This document shows, one piece after another, positions 28,491 to 38,034 of a DNA stretch of 64,000 nucleotides. The notes under the pieces were generated by a model that saw nothing but the letters and a program-made list of their open reading frames with translations, ran no database searches and was not told the DNA's origin. The DNA comes from Pseudodesulfovibrio thermohalotolerans (lineage in GTDB: Bacteria > Desulfobacterota > Desulfovibrionia > Desulfovibrionales > Desulfovibrionaceae). Position 1 is the stretch's first letter, and the number at the start of each line of letters is the position of its first letter. Location of the stretch: assembly GCF_021353295.2 (NCBI RefSeq), contig NZ_CP120635.1, positions 186,001-250,000 of the forward strand. The letters are read 5' to 3'. The position numbers and the translations under genes are program-made.

Positions 28491-29082
28491 TCTTCAAGTC
28501 ATCGCCTCCTGGATCGAGCCGGGCAGCCGCGTTCTTGACCTCGGCTGCCGGACGGGCTCGCTGCTCGCTCACCTCGCCGAAAGGAAATCCATCATCGGCA
28601 CCGGCATCGAGATCGACGAGGACGCCGCGGGCCGCGCCATCGCCAAGGGCCTCTCCGTCATTCACGGCGACATTTACGAGGAAATCGAGGATTATCCGGA
28701 CAACGCCTTCGATTACGTCATCCTCTCCCAGGCCCTCATGCAGGTTCTCGATCCCGAGATTCTCATCCGCGAGATGCTCCGCGTCGGAAAGCTCGGCATC
28801 GTCTCGTTTCCGAATTTCACCCACTACAAGAACCGCTTCCAGATGTTCTTTACCGGACGCGCCCCCATGTCCAAGGAACTTCCCTACGAGTGGTACAACA
28901 CCCCCAATATCCGGGTTATCCCCATCATCGACTTCCGACGTTTCTGCAAGCACCTCGGCGTGCCCATAGTCAAGGAACTCGCCCTTTCCACGCATCACCA
29001 CGACGAACAGGGCAAGGTCATCAACTTCCTTCCCAATCTGTTCGCCACCTTCGGCGTCTTCATGCTCGGCCAGGCCCGATAG
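28477..29082 (+). CDS. metW: Methionine biosynthesis protein MetW
   Basis: This 201-residue class I methyltransferase-like protein is found next to metX and activates or assists homoserine acylation. It has the SAM-binding glycine motif '[16 protein letters not shown]' and, later, '[13 protein letters not shown]' and '[13 protein letters not shown]', typical of MetW. It overlaps metX by 14 bp, so translation is coupled. The downstream 185 bp contains a CCCTTTGAAAAGGG palindrome at 29160-29173 but no clear terminator. Confidence 0.92.
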   Translation: MMRYDLQVIASWIEPGSRVLDLGCRTGSLLAHLAERKSIIGTGIEIDEDAAGRAIAKGLSVIHGDIYEEIEDYPDNAFDYVILSQALMQVLDPEILIREMLRVGKLGIVSFPNFTHYKNRFQMFFTGRAPMSKELPYEWYNTPNIRVIPIIDFRRFCKHLGVPIVKELALSTHHHDEQGKVINFLPNLFATFGVFMLGQAR

Positions 29083-29267
29083 GGGGCGTGGTCGAAGTAG
29101 GGGCCTCGCTGGCCGGGCGTCTTCGACGGCCGGTGCGCTGCCCTGGATCCGCTAAAGAACCCTTTGAAAAGGGGTCTCTGGACTCTTCTGAATTTTATGG
29201 CGCCGTTGCACGGGTGGGGGATGGCGGAAGGTTGGGTTGTTTGCGCGGTCTGAGACCCGTCCGGGGG

Positions 29268-30539
29268 TTATCGGCCGCAGGGCACGTCGTGGCTTTTGTG
29301 GATTTCGCCGAGGTTGCGGATGAGCACCTTGTTATTGAAGAGCGCGTGCGCCTGTTTCACGGCGGCGGGGATGATGGCTCGCCGCAGGCCGTTGTCGGTG
29401 AGCGCGCGCTGGATAATGTCGGCCAGGGCCTTGGGGTCGTTGGACGGGCAGAGGAGTCCGGTTTGCTCGTGGGTGACCAGCTCGGGCACGCCGGAAACGT
29501 CGGTGGCGGCCACGGGCACGCCTGTGGCCATGGCTTCGGCTACCACGTTGGGGATGCCGTCCCGGTCGCCGTCCTTGGCCGTGCGGCAGCCGAGGGTGAA
29601 GCAGTCGGCGGCCCCGAGGAGCTTGATGACTTCGTCGTGAGTGATGGTGCCGGGGAGCGTGGTGACGTCGTCGAGGCCGAGGCTGTGGACGAGGTCCTTG
29701 ATCTTGCGGTTGAATTTCGCCTTGCCTTCGCCGACCAGGGTGTACCGGAACTCGACGCCTCGCGCGCGCAGCTCGGCCAGCGCCTTGAGCACGGTGTCGA
29801 GGCCTTTCTTTTCCACGAACCGGGCCACGGTGAGGATGTGATAGGGCGGCTTGATTTCGGGCGAGCGTCCGTTGGGGGAAAAAAGGTCGAGGTTGATGCC
29901 GTGGTAGACGCAGTGGATGGGGTTGCCGTTGGCCACGTGCTCGCGGAGGTACTGTTCGTTGTACCGGGTGCAGGTGACGACGAATTTGGCGCGTTGCACC
30001 TTGTCCTGTATGCGGCGCGGGTCCTGGGTGTAGATGTCCTTGGCGTGGGCGGTGAAGGAGAAGGGAACTCCAGCGAGGCAGGCGGCGTACATGGTCACGG
30101 TGGTCGGGGTGTGGGCGAAGTGCCCGTGCAGGTGGGCCAGGTCCACGCCGTCGTCGATGACGGATTTCTGCATGATATACCCGGCCTGGAGCATGTGCTT
30201 GACCCAGGTGTGCTTTTTGGGGGCGAGCCGGAATCGTTTTTTCATCAAACCGAGGCATTCGCGGTATCTCTTGGGCATCCGCAGGAAGAGGCGGATGTTG
30301 TGATAGAGCAGGGTCGGCAGTCCCCAGATCATGGACGAGGGCAGGTAGGTGACGCCCGCCTTGATCTGTTTGATGGACTCGTGGGAGAAATTTTCGCGCG
30401 GGGCGCGCATGGAATAGATGTGGATCTTGAAGCCCATCTCTTCGAGCAGGCGGATCTCGTTGGAGATGAAGGTTTCGGAAATGCGGGGGTAGCCCTTGAG
30501 CACCATGCCCAAGGTCTTGTTGGCGGGATGTTCGGTCAT
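29268..30539 (-). CDS. GT4-family glycosyltransferase
   Basis: This 423-residue GT-B enzyme probably extends an exopolysaccharide or lipopolysaccharide chain. 'YPRISETFISNEI' at the N-terminus is typical of WcaL-type colanic-acid transferases, and 'ARFVEKKGLDTVLKALAEL' and 'GIPNVVAEAMATGVPVAATD' are the donor-binding blocks. It starts 1 bp after the previous minus-strand gene ends, so both belong to one operon. Acceptor and sugar are not predictable. Confidence 0.87.
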   Translation of the reverse strand: MTEHPANKTLGMVLKGYPRISETFISNEIRLLEEMGFKIHIYSMRAPRENFSHESIKQIKAGVTYLPSSMIWGLPTLLYHNIRLFLRMPKRYRECLGLMKKRFRLAPKKHTWVKHMLQAGYIMQKSVIDDGVDLAHLHGHFAHTPTTVTMYAACLAGVPFSFTAHAKDIYTQDPRRIQDKVQRAKFVVTCTRYNEQYLREHVANGNPIHCVYHGINLDLFSPNGRSPEIKPPYHILTVARFVEKKGLDTVLKALAELRARGVEFRYTLVGEGKAKFNRKIKDLVHSLGLDDVTTLPGTITHDEVIKLLGAADCFTLGCRTAKDGDRDGIPNVVAEAMATGVPVAATDVSGVPELVTHEQTGLLCPSNDPKALADIIQRALTDNGLRRAIIPAAVKQAHALFNNKVLIRNLGEIHKSHDVPCGR

Positions 30540-30540
30540 G

Positions 30541-31704
30541 TCAGCAGTTCTCGCGGAAGAATTGGAGGCGTTCGCGCATGACGTCCAGTCCGGTCATGGC
30601 GAAGGAGTTCAGGGCGGCGGTGCAGGATGACGGATCGTCGAGCAGGGCATTGATCTTTTCGCGCATGGTTTCGGGCGAGATCTTGTCCCATTCGATGAAT
30701 TCGCAAAGCCCCTGATCCTTGAAGACCTGCGCGCGGATGAGCTGCTCCTGGCGCGGAGTGTCGCGCGGGATGATGAGCGAGGGCTTCTTGAGGGAGAGAA
30801 TTTCGCACATGGTGTTGTAGCCGCCCATGGAGACCACGAGGTCGGACTTGGCCATGCGTTTTTCCATGTTGCGCACGAAGGGTTTGATCTGGACCTTGAG
30901 GGACCGGGCGCGGTCGGCCAGTTCATCGAGCCTTTCGGGGGAGAGGAACGGGCCGGTTATCATGAGGGTCTTGAAATCCACGGAGCCGTTTGTTTCGAGC
31001 ATCTTGAGGTAGGTGTCGAGGACCACGTATCCGTCGCCGCCCCCGCCGATGGTGACGATGACCTGCTTGTGCTTGCGCTTGGCTTTGCGGGTGCTGGGCA
31101 CGAAGCGCGGGATGTAGCCCGTGAATACGGTCTTGGCGGCGATGTCGTCGGGGAAGGCGTATTCGGTGATCGGGTCGTACATGGATTTTGCGCCGTAGAC
31201 CCATATCTCCGAGTAGAGGTCGCGCAGTACCTCGGGGAATTTTTTTCGTTTCCAGTCGGCGCGGGTGGACTCGGCGTCATCGAGGATGTCGCGCAGGCCG
31301 AGGACCACCCGGGAGCAGGGCCGGTGCTTGCGCATCCACTTGAGGGTGGGCAGCACCTCGCGCTTGAGCCCGGTGGGGACCTTGTCCACGATGAGCAGGT
31401 CCGGTTTGAAGCTTTTGGCGGTGGCTGAAATGATTTGGGTGCGGATGGAAATGGCGATCTTGGGGTCGACCTTGATGGAGTGGGGCACGTAGACGACGTT
31501 GGTTTTCTTTATCATCCCGGGGATGCGCACGAAGTCGATGCCCTTCGGCATGGAGTAGCGGCCGACGATGGGGGAGCCGGTGATGATGAGGATGTTCACC
31601 TCCGGTCCGACCAGGTTCCGGGCGATGGCCATTGTGCGGCGGATGTGTCCCAGACCGTAAGTGTCATGGGAGTACATGAGGATGTTGTAGGCTTTTGATT
31701 TCAT
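30541..31704 (-). CDS. MurG/GT28-like predicted glycosyltransferase
   Basis: This 387-residue protein belongs to the COG4671-type predicted glycosyltransferases. The N-terminus 'LMYSHDTYGLGHIRRTMAIA' (key residues SHD, GLGH) is a glycan-binding GT-B start, and 'VTIGGGGDG' and 'VSMGGYNTMCEIL' form the donor site. No membrane segment is seen. It is upstream of, and nearly joined to, the GT4 gene. The neighbouring deacetylase and SPASM genes suggest surface glycan synthesis, but no substrate is known for this branch. Confidence 0.8.
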   Translation of the reverse strand: MKSKAYNILMYSHDTYGLGHIRRTMAIARNLVGPEVNILIITGSPIVGRYSMPKGIDFVRIPGMIKKTNVVYVPHSIKVDPKIAISIRTQIISATAKSFKPDLLIVDKVPTGLKREVLPTLKWMRKHRPCSRVVLGLRDILDDAESTRADWKRKKFPEVLRDLYSEIWVYGAKSMYDPITEYAFPDDIAAKTVFTGYIPRFVPSTRKAKRKHKQVIVTIGGGGDGYVVLDTYLKMLETNGSVDFKTLMITGPFLSPERLDELADRARSLKVQIKPFVRNMEKRMAKSDLVVSMGGYNTMCEILSLKKPSLIIPRDTPRQEQLIRAQVFKDQGLCEFIEWDKISPETMREKINALLDDPSSCTAALNSFAMTGLDVMRERLQFFRENC

Positions 31705-31826
31705 GGGCCTTCGTTCGTCACAACACGCCGAACGGGTCGTTGTTTTCTATAACGCCTTCACCGTATAGGGTTGCAGGGATTATGTCCAGAATCGGTCCAG
31801 CCCGATGATATGTCTTTGAAAACTCG

Positions 31827-32930
31827 TCATGACGCGGCGTTGACATCCAGGCAGATGCCGGGGTCGAAGCCGGGCGCGTCGGGGCGGGCGGCGTTCAGGT
31901 TTTCGGTGTAGAGCCCGTTGCCTGGCCTGGCCTGCGCAGCGCGTTTAAAGTGCCGGACGGCCTCGTCCCTGTCGCCGTTACGCCAGGCCAGTACGCCGAG
32001 GTTGTTCTCTCCGCACGGGTTGCCTGGAGCCGTTTCGTTGGCCCGCAGGAAAGCGGTTTTGGCGGCATCGTTCTCGGCCACCACGGCGAATTGGACGCCT
32101 TCCACCAGAGCCGCCTGGGCGGCGGTCAGCCGAACGTGGTCCAGGCCTCGGCAGGGGCAGCGTTTCTTGGTGCAGGGCGGATATCCCTCGTAGAGGCGTA
32201 CCTCGTCCATGACGTTGCCGAGGACCGTCTTGTCGCCGGGGCATCGGAAGATGGTTCCGTCCGGCTCCATCCGCAGGAGGGTTCGGCCCGCCGAGCAGGG
32301 CAGCCCTTCGAAATTGAAGGCCACCTTTTTGCCCTGTTCCGGGTGGTCGGCGAAGATGGACCGGGCCCGGTTCCCATATGCCTCGGGGTAGCGGCGTCCG
32401 TCGAAGGTGCCCCGGAAGGGGCGCGGGGTGATCTTGATGCCGTGGCCGCCGAAGAATGCGACGTCCGCGTGGAATCGTTTTTCCAGGGTGGGGTGGACCA
32501 CGTAGTTGACGATGATCTCGAAGCCCTTGTCCAGAAGCAGACGGGCGTTTCGGATGAAGGCGTCCACGCCCTTGACCCGCTCGCGCTCTTCGATATGCAG
32601 GGCGACGTAGAGGTTGTGGACCCGTGCGGGATCGACGCGTTCCGCGAACTCGCGCACCTTGGAGGATGCCGACAGGTTGGTGTCGATACCGATGATGTGG
32701 CTCTCGGTCAGGATTTCGCAGACGTCGACGATGCCTGGATAGATGAACGGCTCGCCGCCGGTCAGGCCGACCTTCCAGGTCTTGCCTGTGGCGTCGAGAA
32801 AGTCCTTGATGCGCCGGGCGTCCAAGGTCTCCGTCACCGGGGAGTTGTCGTGTGGGAAGTAACAATATTCACAACGGAAATTGCATTTCCGCGTCATATT
32901 CCAGATGATGGAATTGCTGGGAACGATCAT
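31827..32930 (-). CDS. Radical SAM protein with SPASM and TPR-like C-terminus
   Basis: This 367-residue protein starts with the radical SAM CxxxCxxC signature 'CNFRCEYCYF'. 'VGLTGGEPFIYPG' is the GGE motif binding AdoMet. A SPASM-type set of cysteines follows ('LPCSAGRTLLRMEPDGTIFRCPGD' in short, and 'PPCTKKRCPCRG') for auxiliary Fe-S clusters. The C-terminal ~70 residues carry a TPR-like repeat. Such enzymes modify peptides, cofactors or sugars; no substrate is evident. It is divergent from the deacetylase gene, sharing a ~100 bp control region. An AGAGGA lies upstream of 32930. Confidence 0.83.
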   Translation of the reverse strand: MIVPSNSIIWNMTRKCNFRCEYCYFPHDNSPVTETLDARRIKDFLDATGKTWKVGLTGGEPFIYPGIVDVCEILTESHIIGIDTNLSASSKVREFAERVDPARVHNLYVALHIEERERVKGVDAFIRNARLLLDKGFEIIVNYVVHPTLEKRFHADVAFFGGHGIKITPRPFRGTFDGRRYPEAYGNRARSIFADHPEQGKKVAFNFEGLPCSAGRTLLRMEPDGTIFRCPGDKTVLGNVMDEVRLYEGYPPCTKKRCPCRGLDHVRLTAAQAALVEGVQFAVVAENDAAKTAFLRANETAPGNPCGENNLGVLAWRNGDRDEAVRHFKRAAQARPGNGLYTENLNAARPDAPGFDPGICLDVNAAS

Positions 32931-33029
32931 GGCAATGAGTCCTCTGTGGAAGGTCCTGCCACAATGTCGATAAAAATGCCAGTGGGGGTAGTGGCTTTTA
33001 TTTACAAGCTCTGTTACAACCATCGTCCC

Positions 33030-33809
33030 ATGACAGTTGACTCTATGAACATGCTGCTGCGCGAGCTGGACGCCTGGAAGGACGCGGGTAAGACCGCCGA
33101 GTTCTGGTGGCGCGACGACGACGTGGCCGAACCGACCGTGGCCCTGGACCGTCTCATCGCCCTGAGCGATCGGTTCAGCGTACCCTGCGGCCTGGCCACC
33201 GTTCCGGCCAAGGCTGGCGAACCTTTGCGCAAGAGCGTGTCCCACGCCCACAATCTGTGGGTGCTGCAGCACGGCTTCGCCCATGTGAACCACGCCCCGT
33301 CCGGCGCGGGCGCATGGGAGCTTGGCCATCATCGGCCCAAGTCCGTGATCCTCGACGAACTCAAGCAGGGCATGGTCAAGCTCACCCAACTGTTCAAGAC
33401 CCGGTTCGTGCCCGTTTTGGTGCCGCCGTGGAATCGTATCGATCCCGAACTGCTCCCCTATCTGCCGGTGATGGGTTACCGGGGGCTGTCCGCCAGCTAC
33501 AAGAAGCACCGGCCTGCGCCGCCCGCCGAATTGCGCGTTGCGGACGCCTGCTGCGATGTGCTTCACTGGAAGGACAAGCCGCATGTGCGTTTTGCCGGAA
33601 CGGAAAAGTGCCTGAAATCGTTGGTGGAGCACTTGAAGGACAAGCGCACGGGCGAAATTTCCCCGGCTGAACCCACCTGTTTGCTGACCCACCATATGGT
33701 CATGGACGCCGATGCATGGGCTTTTGTGGAGTCGCTGTTCGAGGCGACCACGGCGCATTCGGCGGCCGAGTGGGTCTCCCCAGCCTCGATTTGGCCTGCC
33801 GGAGCCTGA
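33030..33809 (+). CDS. Polysaccharide-deacetylase-like protein
   Basis: This ~259-residue protein is related to NodB-type deacetylases. It has the 'WWRDDDVAEP' metal-binding Asp cluster, 'HGFAHVNH' (family HxxxH) and 'VLVPPWNRIDPELLPYL', the product-release motif. The start is uncertain: ATG 33030, ATG 33045 or 32964 (with GGAAGG upstream). No signal peptide is seen in the 33030 form, so it may act on a cytoplasmic glycan intermediate. It is divergent from the radical SAM gene and followed by a GNAT gene. Confidence 0.75.
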   Translation: MTVDSMNMLLRELDAWKDAGKTAEFWWRDDDVAEPTVALDRLIALSDRFSVPCGLATVPAKAGEPLRKSVSHAHNLWVLQHGFAHVNHAPSGAGAWELGHHRPKSVILDELKQGMVKLTQLFKTRFVPVLVPPWNRIDPELLPYLPVMGYRGLSASYKKHRPAPPAELRVADACCDVLHWKDKPHVRFAGTEKCLKSLVEHLKDKRTGEISPAEPTCLLTHHMVMDADAWAFVESLFEATTAHSAAEWVSPASIWPAGA

Positions 33810-33925
33810 TTCCGGCCCCGAGGACATTCGGTTTTCGCAGTCCGGCACCTGAACGGTAGGTTTTTGCTTGCACACGGCGGGCGAACGATCTACCGTCCCT
33901 TCGAACCATTTCCCAGAGGACTGCC

Positions 33926-34783
33926 ATGACCGCTACACTGCGCCGGATGATGCCTGAGGATGTCGATGCCGTCTGCACTTTGCTGCACGACCACATGAAC
34001 CCGAATTTCACCCTGAAGCGATGGAAGGCTCTTTTCGCCCCCTCATGGTGCGGGGCGGATCACGATATGGGCATTGTCGCCGAGGACAATGGACGCATTG
34101 TGGGCGTGCATGGGCATGTCTGTTCCTACCGCGTCATCGACGGCCAGCGGGAGCGGTTCCGGAATTTTTCTTCCTGGTACATTCTCAAGGAATACCGCAA
34201 GCAAGGTCTTGGCTCGGCCATGGTGGAAATGGCCACCTCCGACCCCGATGTGACCTGCACGGTCTTTTCCCTATCCCCCAAACGAATCGACTTCTTCAGC
34301 AAGCTGGGCATGAACGTGCTTGAGGAAGAGCGGCTCCTGTGGCGCAAGACCGGCAAGCCCTACGAGAATCTCGAACTGGTCAGCGACCCCGTGAAGATTC
34401 GGCAATGCTGCGACCTGGGCGATATCCGCGTCTTCGACGACCATCGCGAGCTGCCGGTCATTCCGGTTCTGGTCATGACCCGGTGCACCCAGTGCCTGCT
34501 TTTCCTGTCCCGGGCGGTCAAGCACGACGGCGTGGTCTACTACGACGTGCTCTACCGCTCCAATCCGGCCATGTTCACCAAGCGTGTCCAGGATATCGCC
34601 GAGGCCCTGCTGCCGGACGACGAATGCGTGTTGGCTGCGGACCGGAGATTCGTGGACGGCGATGCCGAGGGCGAGGTGGAAGTCATCAAGTGCCCGAGAT
34701 TCTACAAGTCCAAGCGGGTGCAGCCCGAGGACATTGATCTGGCCTATTCCGAGATATCCCTGCTGGGACTCAAGCTCGACTAG
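33926..34783 (+). CDS. GNAT-family N-acetyltransferase
   Basis: This 285-residue protein has the acetyl-CoA-binding motif A as 'EYRKQGLGSAMVEMA' and a longer-than-usual C-terminal extension (residues ~150-285). That extension has a second half of unknown fold and several conserved-looking cysteines ('TRCTQCLLFL'). It sits between the deacetylase and the cupin. AGAGGA is 5 bp before ATG 33926. The substrate is unknown; context suggests sugar or amino-sugar N-acetylation. Confidence 0.78.
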   Translation: MTATLRRMMPEDVDAVCTLLHDHMNPNFTLKRWKALFAPSWCGADHDMGIVAEDNGRIVGVHGHVCSYRVIDGQRERFRNFSSWYILKEYRKQGLGSAMVEMATSDPDVTCTVFSLSPKRIDFFSKLGMNVLEEERLLWRKTGKPYENLELVSDPVKIRQCCDLGDIRVFDDHRELPVIPVLVMTRCTQCLLFLSRAVKHDGVVYYDVLYRSNPAMFTKRVQDIAEALLPDDECVLAADRRFVDGDAEGEVEVIKCPRFYKSKRVQPEDIDLAYSEISLLGLKLD

Positions 34784-34827
34784 CCGCCGCTCTTGCCCTG
34801 AACGGCCCGGCAGGGTACGAACGGGGC

Positions 34828-35406
34828 ATGAGTGAAGAAAAAAGCCATCCCACGGCCCTGGAAGCGCCTTCGGGCGACGTCGTCTCCCTGACCCTCAGCC
34901 TGGTGGGGAAGCTCCTTGCGCGTTCGCGGCAAAACCCGCGCAAGCGGATGCTCCAGAAGCTGCACAAGTCCCTGGACGCTCCGGCGCACCGCATGTTCAA
35001 CGCCATGCAGCCCGGCACCTACATCATGCCGCATAGGCATCTCGAACCGGCCAAGGACGAAACCATTCTGGTCATGGCCGGGTCCATGCTTTTCATTCAA
35101 TTCACTGACGACGGCGAAGTCGCCGACCAGATTCTTCTTCAGCCCGGCACCGAAACCTTCGGGGTGGACGTGGCCCCGCATGTCTATCATACGTTCGTTC
35201 CCCTCAAGCCTGACACCCTGGTCTTCGAATGCAAGACCGGGCCTTACGCCGAAGAGTCGGACAAGAACGTGCCTGACTGGGCGCCGCGGGAAGGGACCCC
35301 GGAAGCCGAGGAGTACCTTCTGGGGCTGCTCAAGAAGCTGGCGGCCAAGGCCAACGCCGAGGCTGAGGCTGTCAAGGCGGAGCGGGGCGACGAGCCCGAT
35401 CAATAG
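34828..35406 (+). CDS. WbuC-family cupin metalloprotein
   Basis: This 192-residue single-domain cupin has 'HRMFNAMQPGTYIMPHRHLEPAKDE', the signature of the WbuC family often placed in O-antigen clusters; the metal residues are the two His of 'PHRHLEP' with the Glu of 'KDE'. 'AGSMLFIQFTDDG' continues the barrel. Its catalytic role is unproven. It lies 44 bp after the GNAT gene, consistent with a surface-glycan module from 29.3 to 35.4 kb. Confidence 0.82.
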   Translation: MSEEKSHPTALEAPSGDVVSLTLSLVGKLLARSRQNPRKRMLQKLHKSLDAPAHRMFNAMQPGTYIMPHRHLEPAKDETILVMAGSMLFIQFTDDGEVADQILLQPGTETFGVDVAPHVYHTFVPLKPDTLVFECKTGPYAEESDKNVPDWAPREGTPEAEEYLLGLLKKLAAKANAEAEAVKAERGDEPDQ

Positions 35407-35479
35407 TGGGTTGCCGGTCTTGCCGCCCGGCACCGAATACAGTACACGGGGTAAGTTTTTCCCGTAAGGAGACTTCCCC

Positions 35480-36391
35480 GTGAACACTCGCGCATTTCGC
35501 GCCGACGTCCTGCTTTTCATCACCGCCGCCATCTGGGGCCTGGCCTTCGTGGCCCAGCGCGTCGGCATGGAGCACGTCGGCCCCCTGACTTTCAACGGCA
35601 TCCGTTTCGCCTTGGGCGCGGTGGCCCTGATTCCTCTCGCCATGACCATGGAGCGCAGGCGCGTTCCCGGAACCGCCGTGGCCGATCGCAAGCGCATGGC
35701 CGTGGGCGGAATATTCCTCGGTCTGGCGTTGTTCATTGGTGCCTCTTTGCAACAGATCGGGCTGGCCGGTCCGCAGTTGGCCGAGTTCGGCCTGGAGGCG
35801 TCCACCGCGGGCAAGGCCGGGTTCATCACCGGTCTGTATGTGGTCCTGGTGCCTATCTTCGGCCTGCTCCTGGCCCAGCGGCCCGGCTGGGGCACCTGGG
35901 TGGGCGCGAGCCTGGCCGTGGTCGGCATGTATCTTCTTTCCGTCTCCGCCGATTTGACCATCTCCTTCGGCGACATGCTCGTTCTCGTGGGTGCGTTTTT
36001 CTGGGCGGGGCACGTTCTGCTCGTGGGCAAGCTTTCGCCCGGCCTGGACGGGGTGGACGCCATCAAGCTGTCCACTATCCAGTTCGCCGCCTGTGCGATT
36101 TTGTCTCTCATCGGGGCGGTCGCCACCGAGGAAATCACCCTTGCGGGCATCTTCGGCGCGGGCCCGGCCATCCTGTACGGCGGCCTCATGTCCGTGGGCG
36201 TGGCCTATACCCTTCAAGTGGTCGCCCAACGCGACGCCCAGCCCGCCCATGCTGCCATTATCCTCAGCCTGGAATCGGTGTTCGCCGCCGTGGGCGGGTG
36301 GATGATGCTCGGCGAGGTGCTCACCACCCGAGGGATGGTTGGTTGCGCTCTCATGCTCGGCGGCATGGTGTTGAGTCAGTTGAAGCCGTAG
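35480..36391 (+). CDS. EamA-family (DMT) membrane transporter
   Basis: This 303-residue protein has ten predicted helices in two EamA repeats ('IWGLAFVAQRVGME' starts the first, 'AFFWAGHVLLVGKLS' the second). Such proteins export or exchange amino acids and metabolites. The start is GTG at 35480, with AAGGAGA 7 bp upstream. It ends before a terminator at 36425-36448 and a repeat array. The substrate is unknown. Confidence 0.85.
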   Translation: MNTRAFRADVLLFITAAIWGLAFVAQRVGMEHVGPLTFNGIRFALGAVALIPLAMTMERRRVPGTAVADRKRMAVGGIFLGLALFIGASLQQIGLAGPQLAEFGLEASTAGKAGFITGLYVVLVPIFGLLLAQRPGWGTWVGASLAVVGMYLLSVSADLTISFGDMLVLVGAFFWAGHVLLVGKLSPGLDGVDAIKLSTIQFAACAILSLIGAVATEEITLAGIFGAGPAILYGGLMSVGVAYTLQVVAQRDAQPAHAAIILSLESVFAAVGGWMMLGEVLTTRGMVGCALMLGGMVLSQLKP

Positions 36392-36424
36392 GCGGCGTCT
36401 TCATCGCCTTTTGGAAAGCGGAAG

Positions 36425-36448
36425 GCCGTCCCTCGGGGCGGCTTTTTT
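36425..36448 (+). terminator. Terminator after EamA gene
   Basis: GCCGTCC (36425-36431) pairs with GGGCGGC (36436-36442) around CTCG, followed by six T. Confidence 0.82.
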
Positions 36449-36469
36449 GTTTGGGACAGGCTGTTTCTT

Positions 36470-36842
36470 TTATTGATGACAGGTTGGTTTAGCGGGAAGG
36501 TGCGCCAGTTTGATAGGGCAGGCGTGCCTTTGGCGCGAGAGCCAGTGGGGGCGGCTTTGCCTTCCCCAGCTTCCATGCCCTCCCGGCGGGGTCCATTTCT
36601 TTTGCTGGCCCAAAAGAAATAGACGAAAGAAAAGGGCCTTGCGCGATCTTGGCCGCCCGCAGGATCTTCAGCAAGAATCCGATCCGCTCGGGTCGGCTCC
36701 ACCCGATCAAAAGTATAGGGCCTTCTCTGGTGTACAGCTCCCCATTTTCGATAGCACTTTCTTGCTCGTAACAGGAGCCGCCGTCCCTTCGCGGTCGGTT
36801 TCTAGGCCGCTGATCCAGGGCTGGGGTTGGGTGATTCTTCGC
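36470..36842. repeat. Repeat module 1, copy B1
   Basis: First unit of the second array. It differs from other module-1 copies in the AT-rich hairpin, but its stem stays paired: ATTTCTTTTG (36595-36604) with CAAAAGAAAT (36611-36620). The rest closely follows copy A1. Confidence 0.82.
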
Positions 36843-37207
36843 AGGAGCTTGGTTGTGGGGGAGGGAGTGTTTTCGCGGGATGGTGCGCCAGCTTGTTGAG
36901 GCTGTGAGAGCCAGTGGGGTCGGCTTCGCCTTCCCCCAGCTTCCATGCCCTGCGCGGGCGGCGGATCTTTTTTGCTTGCCCAAAAAAGAACCAAAAAAGG
37001 GCCTTGCGCCAGCTCGGCCGCCCGCAGGATCTTCGGCGAGAATCCGATCCGCTCGGGTCGGCTCCACCCGATCAAAAGTATAGGGCCTTCTCTGGTGTAA
37101 AGCTCCCCACTATCGATAGCACTTTCTTGATCGTCACAGGAGCCGCCGCCCCTTCGCGGTCGGCTTCTACGCCGCTGATCCAGGGCTGGGGTTGGGTGAT
37201 TCTCCAC
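36843..37207. repeat. Repeat module 1, copy B2
   Basis: Tandem copy, about 365 bp. The typical TCTTTTTTG/CAAAAAAGA hairpin is conserved. It is joined to the next unit by a 'GGTTGGGTGATTC' linker. Confidence 0.82.
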
Positions 37208-37582
37208 AGGAGCTTGGTTGCGGGGGAGGGGGCTTTTTGCGGGATGGTGTGCCAGCTTGTTAGGGCTGTGAGAGCCAGTGTGGAGGCTTCGCCTTCCCCA
37301 GCTTCCATGCCCTGCGCGGGCGGCGGATCTTTTTTGCTTGCCCAAAAAAGAACCAAAAAAGGGCCTTGCGCCAGCTCGGCCGCCCGCAGGATCTTCGGCA
37401 AGAATCCGATCCGCTCGGGTCGGCTCCACCCGATCAAAAGTATAAGTTCTTCTCTGGTGGCCCGCTCTCCACTATCGATAGCACTTCCTCGATTGTCACA
37501 GGAGCCGCCGTCCCTTCGCGGTCGGCTTCTACGCCGCTGATCCAGGGCTAGTGCTAGTAGGACCTTTAAGGGGGGGGCGGTC
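37208..37582. repeat. Repeat module 1, copy B3
   Basis: Tandem copy ending in the 'GGGCTAGTGCTAGTAGGACC' linker that leads into module 2, as at 9207-9230. Confidence 0.82.
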
Positions 37583-38034
37583 GCCTTTGGGTGTTTTTAG
37601 GAGAACGAAGAGCCTGAAATAGGTCCTTCCCGCGTTGGAAGACAGGGCCTCGCTTGCGCGGAAGACATTCGAAAGCCGGGGCCTAGAGCCTGTCTGAAGC
37701 GGCGAAGCGTGGGCCGACTGCGTCTGCCAAAGGCAGACATCCTGTCGGGCAGCGAAAGCCGCTACAGGCTCTTGGCCACTGCTTTCGGGAGCACGCAGGG
37801 CCAAAAAGCGCAGTTTTTGCTTCCTTTTTTCTGCGCCAGCTTGGCCGCCCGCAGGATCTTCGGCAAGAATCCGATCCGCTTGGGTCGGCTCCATCCCAGC
37901 AAAAGTATAGGGCCTTCTCTTGTGTACAGCTCCCCACTCCCGATAGCACTTTCTTGCTCGTCACAGGAGCCGCCGTCCCTTCGTGGTCGGCTTCTAGGCC
38001 GCTGATCCAGGGCTGGGGTTGGGTAATTCCCCAC
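37583..38034. repeat. Hybrid repeat: 5' half of module 2 joined to 3' half of module 1
   Basis: Module 2 runs to the T-rich hairpin arm and then, within TGCGCCAGC (37832-37840), switches into module 1 downstream of its own GCGCCAGC. The poly-A arm of module 2 is missing. The shared 9-mer marks the crossover. Confidence 0.82.
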
